From Deltaproteobacteria bacterium (GTDB taxonomy: Bacteria; Desulfobacterota; Binatia; UTPRO1): DNA of 38,189 nt. Position numbers and translations under genes: made by a program. The notes beneath the pieces were generated by a model, which did not search any database, was not told the DNA's origin, and was given only the letters and a program-made list of their open reading frames with translations. The first letter of the stretch is position 1. Every line of letters begins with the position of its first letter. Shown here one piece after another: positions 33,835 to 38,189 of this stretch. The stretch is taken from assembly GCA_020848745.1 (NCBI GenBank), contig JADLHM010000023.1:1-38189 (forward strand). The letters run 5' to 3'.

Positions 33835-34305
33835 TCAGTATGCGACCTTGTCCGCGGTCACCCGCCAGCGCTCCAGCACCTCGCGGCCCGGAGCGACCAG
33901 CAGGCGTGCCGTCGGGATCCTGCGCGCGTCGAGATCGGCGGCGATCTCACGATAGATGAAGCGGTCGTCGAAGCCGGCGCGCTCGGCGTCGGCGCGGTCG
34001 GCGGCGAACCAGAGCCGGTCGAGGCGCGCCCAGTAGACGGCGCCGAGGCACATCGGGCACGGCTCGCAGCTCGCATAGACCTCGCAGCCGGCCAGCCGGA
34101 AGTCGCCGAGCGCGCGGCAGGCGTTCCGGATGGCGACGACCTCGGCGTGCGCCGTCGGATCGTTGCTCGTCGTCACCGCGTTCGCGCCTTCGCCGAGGAT
34201 CACCCCGTCGCGCGCGACCACGGCGCCGAACGGCCCGCCCCGGCCGCTGCGCACGTTCTCGTCGGCGAGGGCGATCGCCCGCCGCATCAGCGCGGCGGGC
34301 GTCAC
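33835..34305 (-). CDS. guaD: Guanine deaminase-type nucleoside deaminase (GuaD)
   Basis: A 156-aa zinc-dependent deaminase of the cytidine deaminase fold. The zinc site is HAEVVAIRNA and SCEPCPMCLGAVYWAR (HAE and PCxxC). The C-terminal segment AGFDDRFIYREI resembles Bacillus GuaD, which is also 156 aa, where this region swaps between monomers. It converts guanine to xanthine. The GTG at 34305 is used; ATG at 34287 is an alternative. It starts 16 bp after the stop of the large secreted protein gene and could be cotranscribed with it, but the functions are unrelated. Confidence 0.9.
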   Translation of the reverse strand: MTPAALMRRAIALADENVRSGRGGPFGAVVARDGVILGEGANAVTTSNDPTAHAEVVAIRNACRALGDFRLAGCEVYASCEPCPMCLGAVYWARLDRLWFAADRADAERAGFDDRFIYREIAADLDARRIPTARLLVAPGREVLERWRVTADKVAY

Positions 34306-34321
34306 GTCCGCATTCCGCGCT

Positions 34322-37300
34322 TCACGGCGCGATCCCGCCGAAGTCGAGGAGCTCGCGGCCCCGCGGCGTCTCGGCGTCGAGCAGCTGGCCGACCCGGCAG
34401 GCGTGGTGGCGGAGCAGGCACTCGCCGACGTCGCCGGCGGTCGCGAGCGGCGACACGCCGACGGCGCTGCAGTAGGTCGCGAGCGCCGTCTGCCCGAGAC
34501 CGTCGGTGGCGAGAAGCTCCGTCTCGACGCCGTTGCAGGCCTTGGCGATCGCGGCGCGCGCCTTGGTGCCGGCGCCCTTCGGACCGTCGCCGATCTTGGC
34601 GGCGATGCCAGCGCACTTGCGGCGCGCGCCGGCGAGGCAGCCGGCGTCGCCCGGCTTCAGCTGCGCGCACTTGGTCATCGCCGCGACGCACTTCTGCAGG
34701 CCGCCGAGCCGGCTCGCCGCGAACTTCGCCGCGGCCTTCTGGACGGCGGACGCGCACTTCACGAGGAGCTTCGCGCGCGCCGGGTCGCCAACGCCCTGTC
34801 CGCCGCCGTTCGCGCCGGGATTCAGAAGGCAGCCGAAGCCGAAGAGCGAGACGCCCGCCGCCTGCAGCAGCTCGCGCGCCCGCGGGTTCTCGATCGAGAC
34901 CATCTGCTCGGCCTGGCACTGATGCCGGCTGTGCACGCAGCGCGCCACGCCGTTCGCGTCGCGCGCCGTGATGAACGACGCCGCGCACGTGGCGCGCTCG
35001 TCGCCGTACCCGAGGCCGGCGGCGCTCTGGAGGTCGGCTTCGAGCATCGGCGGCTCCCCGCACGCCTTCTCGATCTTGTCCTCGAGCTTGCCCTCGAGGG
35101 CGGCGATCGTCGTGGAGACCTTCTGGCAGCCCGCGCTCGCCTTGCCGACGCAGCCCTGATCGCCGGGCTTGAGCTCGACGCAGGCGAGCATCTTCTGCAG
35201 ACAGCCCTGGAGGAGCTTCCGCTCCTTCGCGACCAGCGCCTGGCCGCCCTTCGCGATCGCGCCCTGGCACTTGGCGGCGACCTTCGCCCGCGCCCGCGTC
35301 GCGACCCCGGCGCCCAACCCGTTGGCCCACGGGCGCTTGCAGTCGGGGTCGGCGCGGTCGACGATCGTGTCGCCGTCGTCGTCGCGGCAGTTGTCGCAGA
35401 TCTCGACGCCAGGGACGTTGGTCGGCGCGACCGTCGGCGTCGCGCCGGGTCCGGGCGTCTTCTCGACGGTCGCCGTCGCGGCGGGCGTCGGCGTCGCCGA
35501 CGCGGCCGGCGCCGGTCCGCCGCTCGCGGTCACGCAATTCGAGAACTCCGAGGTGTTGCCGAGCGAGTCGGTGGCGGTCGCGGTGACGACGTAGCCGTTC
35601 GGGATCGGCACCGGCAGGTTCACGGCGATCGCGCTGCCGTCGGCCGAACGGTCGGCCGCGCCGAGGAAGAACGCGCCTTCGCCGTTGCCGCCCACCGTGT
35701 CGCAGGCCGGGCTCGCGAAGAACTCCAGGCGATAGGGCTGCGCGCTCGCCGGGCCCTGCGTGAGCGCCTGCGCGTTCACGGTCGAGGTCATGGCGTCCGA
35801 CGTCGCGCTCGTGAGCACCGGCCAGTTCAACAGGTCGTTGGCGCCGGAGTCGGCGTCGGTCGCGTCGTTCATCGTCACGCCGTCGCCGAAGGACGAGCTT
35901 CCGAGGTCGATGCCGCGGCCGCTGTTGGCGAAGATGCGGTTCGCCGAAATGCGGTTCTGGTTCGCGCGCAGCGTGCCGGTCGTGCACCCGGCGCACGTCG
36001 GCACGAAGTTCACGAGCACGCCCGGACCCGTGTTGTTCGCGACGAGATTCGGCGCGCCGTTCGCCGTGCCCCCGATGGTCGCGTCGAACACGTTGTCGAG
36101 GCGGAGGCCGGGGCCGCCGTTGCCGAGCGGCCGACCGACGGCGTCGACGCCGATCTGGTTCCCCTGCACCACGTGGCCGCCCGTCGACCGGTGCGCGGCG
36201 AAGTGGATCAGGATCCCGTAGTCGTTGCCCGCGATCAGGTTGCCGTTGCCGGGCGAGCCGACCACCGCGGCGTCGGCGTCGGAGATCGACACGCCGTAGC
36301 CGAAGCCCTCGTCGAACGCGCCGAGGCCCGCCGCGTCCGTTCCGACGAGGTTGCGGAGGATCGAGTTACCGTCGGCCGAGGCGCTGACCTCGAAGACGGT
36401 CACCTGGTTTCCGACGTTGCCCGCCACGACGTTGCCCGCACCCGGATCGGTACCGCCGACGGTGTTGTTCGCGCTGTTCAGGATGATGCCCTCGCGGTTC
36501 GGCAGCGCGTGGAAGCCCGCGGCGTCGATGCCCACGTAGTTGCCGGCGATCGTGTTGTTGGCGGCGGCCGAGCTGATGAAGGTGGCGATGCCTACGTCGA
36601 AGAAGAATTGCTCGCGGTTCCCGGAGACGACGTTCCGCGCCTGGGCCGTCGTGCCGCCGATCAGGTTGTTCGATCCGCTGATGATCGCGATGCCGTTCTG
36701 CCCGTTCGGCTTCGCCTGGAGGCCGGTCGCGTCGGTGCCGACGTAGTTCCCCTCGACGATCGAGTTGCTGGCGCCGGAAAGCATGATGCCGCACCCGCAG
36801 AAGCTTTCGCCGTTCTCGCGCAGCGCCGGCCACGCGCTGACGATCAGGCCGCGGACGACGTTGTTCGGCGCGGACAGGATCAGCGCGGTGCGGCCGTCGG
36901 AGAACGCCTCGCCGCTCAGCTCGACGACCGGCACGTCGACGAACCCCGGCTGCGTGCGGCCGTCGAGCGTGACGGGCGCCGTGATCACCGGGTACTCGCT
37001 GCCTTGCGGCGTGATCAGCCAGCTACCCGTCCCCGGCCGGAAGCCCGGATCGCTCGCCGGGATCGCGAACTCGATCGTGTCGAGGTCGGGCGTGGCGTTG
37101 GCGGCGACGATCGCTTCGCGGAGCGAGCACGACGCGTCGCACGCGCCGTTCTCGTCCGCGGTGGTCGTGACCACGAAGGTCGCGGCCGCGCGCGACAGCA
37201 GGACCTCCGGCGCCGGCAGGCCGGGCCGCAGCACCACCAGATCCGGCACCGCGTCGCGATTGAGGCGCATCGGCAGGACGGCGGCGGCGTCCGCCGGAGC

Positions 37301-37957
37301 GGTGAGCGCGAGCGGCGGCGCGGGACGCGCGAGCGCGCGCCGCACCTCCTGGCGCGTCCGGAATCCGCCGACGCCGCCGTCGGCGCTCGCCACCGCGAAC
37401 GCCTCTGGAACGGCCGCCAGCGGCACCGACGCCGCGGGCGTCAGATGCGACGGCGCCAACGCCACCGCGCGCGCCCGCGCCGCCCCGACCGCCGCGGCGT
37501 CGAGGACGTCGGCTTCGACCACCGTCCCGTCGCCGATGCCGACCAGGAGCGCCGCCGTCCCGAGCGCGCGCTCGGCGACGATGTCCTTGAGGCCGTCGGC
37601 GTCGACGTCGACCGCCGTCAGGGCCGACACGCGCCCGTCCATCGAGGCCAGCACGCGCGGCGTCCCGAACGGCGATCCGGCGAGCGCGCGCGGCGCGCCC
37701 GGCGTCGGGTACACCGCCTCCGCGTCGCCCGGGTACGCGACGAGCGTCGTCGCGCCGCCCTCCGCGTAGGCGACGATCAGGTCCGGCATGCCGTCGGCGT
37801 CGAGGTCGGCCGACGCGAGCGCGGTCGGTGCGCCGGCGGCCGCGACGGCGAGCGGCACGACGTCGGGCGCGAGCGGCGCGGCGCTCGACGGTCTCGGGGC
37901 GACGAGAGCGGACAGTACGGCGAGGACGAACGATGGGAAGCGAAGAACGCGGGCCAC
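34322..37957 (-). CDS. Large secreted modular protein (FG-GAP, CSLREA, beta-helix, duplicated Cys domain)
   Basis: A 1211-aa extracellular protein. Signal peptide VARVLRFPSFVLAVLSALVA...SSA. FG-GAP/VCBS-like repeats to about residue 230 (DLDADGMPDLIVAY, VDVDADGLKDIVAE). The CSLREA block ENGACDASCSLREAIVAAN lies near 270. A long right-handed beta-helix follows at about 290-790 (NYVGTDATGL, NNLIGGTTAQARNVVSGN, repeated many times), then a short domain ending SEFSNCVTASGG, a Pro/Thr/Ala stalk, and CDNCRDDDGDTIVDRADPDC with calcium-type Asp spacing near 855. The last 320 residues are two copies of a nine-cysteine domain (about 890-1035 and 1060-1207). GTG at 37957 has GAGGAG upstream. Probably a surface or adhesive protein. 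Confidence 0.88.
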   Translation of the reverse strand: MARVLRFPSFVLAVLSALVAPRPSSAAPLAPDVVPLAVAAAGAPTALASADLDADGMPDLIVAYAEGGATTLVAYPGDAEAVYPTPGAPRALAGSPFGTPRVLASMDGRVSALTAVDVDADGLKDIVAERALGTAALLVGIGDGTVVEADVLDAAAVGAARARAVALAPSHLTPAASVPLAAVPEAFAVASADGGVGGFRTRQEVRRALARPAPPLALTAPADAAAVLPMRLNRDAVPDLVVLRPGLPAPEVLLSRAAATFVVTTTADENGACDASCSLREAIVAANATPDLDTIEFAIPASDPGFRPGTGSWLITPQGSEYPVITAPVTLDGRTQPGFVDVPVVELSGEAFSDGRTALILSAPNNVVRGLIVSAWPALRENGESFCGCGIMLSGASNSIVEGNYVGTDATGLQAKPNGQNGIAIISGSNNLIGGTTAQARNVVSGNREQFFFDVGIATFISSAAANNTIAGNYVGIDAAGFHALPNREGIILNSANNTVGGTDPGAGNVVAGNVGNQVTVFEVSASADGNSILRNLVGTDAAGLGAFDEGFGYGVSISDADAAVVGSPGNGNLIAGNDYGILIHFAAHRSTGGHVVQGNQIGVDAVGRPLGNGGPGLRLDNVFDATIGGTANGAPNLVANNTGPGVLVNFVPTCAGCTTGTLRANQNRISANRIFANSGRGIDLGSSSFGDGVTMNDATDADSGANDLLNWPVLTSATSDAMTSTVNAQALTQGPASAQPYRLEFFASPACDTVGGNGEGAFFLGAADRSADGSAIAVNLPVPIPNGYVVTATATDSLGNTSEFSNCVTASGGPAPAASATPTPAATATVEKTPGPGATPTVAPTNVPGVEICDNCRDDDGDTIVDRADPDCKRPWANGLGAGVATRARAKVAAKCQGAIAKGGQALVAKERKLLQGCLQKMLACVELKPGDQGCVGKASAGCQKVSTTIAALEGKLEDKIEKACGEPPMLEADLQSAAGLGYGDERATCAASFITARDANGVARCVHSRHQCQAEQMVSIENPRARELLQAAGVSLFGFGCLLNPGANGGGQGVGDPARAKLLVKCASAVQKAAAKFAASRLGGLQKCVAAMTKCAQLKPGDAGCLAGARRKCAGIAAKIGDGPKGAGTKARAAIAKACNGVETELLATDGLGQTALATYCSAVGVSPLATAGDVGECLLRHHACRVGQLLDAETPRGRELLDFGGIAP

Positions 37958-38104
37958 GGCAGCTCCTCGGACGGCGAAAGTACGTCGTCCATAGGCGAAA
38001 ACGCGGTGCCGCTTCAATCGCGCGCATGCTCTAGTGCAATGCCTAGGAGTCTGCGCCACGGATCGGTTTCGAGCGAGAACCGTGAGCCGCCGCGAGCGCA
38101 AGGA

Positions 38105-38148
38105 GCGCGACCCGACCGCGTATCTGTGCGATACGCCGAGGGTCGCGC
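38105..38148. repeat. Two-tier hairpin near the window end
   Basis: GCGCGACCC (38105-38113) pairs perfectly with GGGTCGCGC (38140-38148), and inside it GCGTATC (38118-38124) pairs with GATACGC (38130-38136) around TGTGC. It lies about 150 bp upstream of the large secreted protein's start, in a 232-bp region where no gene is seen. It could be a terminator of a gene beyond the window, an operator or a REP-like element. Confidence 0.45.
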
Positions 38149-38189
38149 GACGCCGTCGATCGCGGATGGATCGCGATTCGCAGCCGAAA

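Overview
This 38.2 kb window has very high GC and dense, mostly two-to-five-gene transcription units on both strands. The gene content suggests an uncultured deltaproteobacterium-like soil or sediment lineage (Binatota/Desulfobacterota type, or a myxobacterial relative). It includes secreted cysteine-rich proteins, a CSLREA/beta-helix surface protein, CaiB-type CoA transferase, luciferase-like monooxygenase, phosphotransferase of the acyl-CoA-metabolism type, and a TTQ amine dehydrogenase. The lineage is an inference from gene content, because no ribosomal marker is present.

Layout. 1-1.2 kb: tRNA-Arg(TCG) with a cluster of 11-bp repeats beside its 3' end, a Phd/VapC toxin-antitoxin pair and a frameshifted gene remnant, which together look like an accessory integration spot. 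1.2-8.1 kb: a RidA protein, a small secreted protein, an acs-cysS unit, a secreted beta-rich protein and a family III CoA transferase. Two copies of a palindromic MITE-like element (5749-5933 and 8176-8287) bracket the last two genes, and each copy is flanked by its own 8-bp direct repeat. 8.4-9.8 kb: a secreted protein made almost entirely of nine cysteine-patterned repeats. 10.1-15.1 kb: an overlapping run of penicillin-acylase-family hydrolase, dolichol-kinase-like membrane protein, GIY-YIG protein and Uup-like ABC-F ATPase. 15.2-18.9 kb: a zinc-ribbon protein, a GT-C type membrane glycosyltransferase, and an F420/FMN-type luciferase-like oxidoreductase with a nitroreductase. 19.0-20.0 kb: a second toxin-antitoxin pair and a small CxxC protein.

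20.0-25.2 kb: lipid and CoA metabolism (a BadH-like SDR divergent from an acyl-CoA ligase), a beta-propeller protein, a sulfotransferase and a glutathione S-transferase. 25.2-26.2 kb: sparse, with small ORFs, a zinc-ribbon protein and a 172-bp imperfect palindrome. 26.2-28.8 kb: a tight three-gene unit (phosphotransferase, small helical protein, approximately 366-aa AttH-like protein). 29-30.3 kb: a four-S1-domain RNA-binding protein. 30.3-33.7 kb: a five-gene TTQ amine dehydrogenase operon (heavy chain, MauE, MauD, light chain, mono-haem cytochrome c). Its gene order and light-chain motifs resemble the aromatic amine dehydrogenase (aau) type, and no mauG or mauF is present. 33.8-38 kb: a GuaD-type deaminase and a 1211-aa secreted modular protein ending in a duplicated nine-cysteine domain.

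The most unusual items are the MITE pair with compensatory changes in its arms, the nine-repeat cysteine-rich protein, the aau-like operon without MauG, the duplicated nine-cysteine domain at the end of the surface protein, and the 172-bp palindrome whose outer stem keeps pairing through G-T wobbles. All functional statements come from reading the sequence and from memory of protein families. No database search was run.
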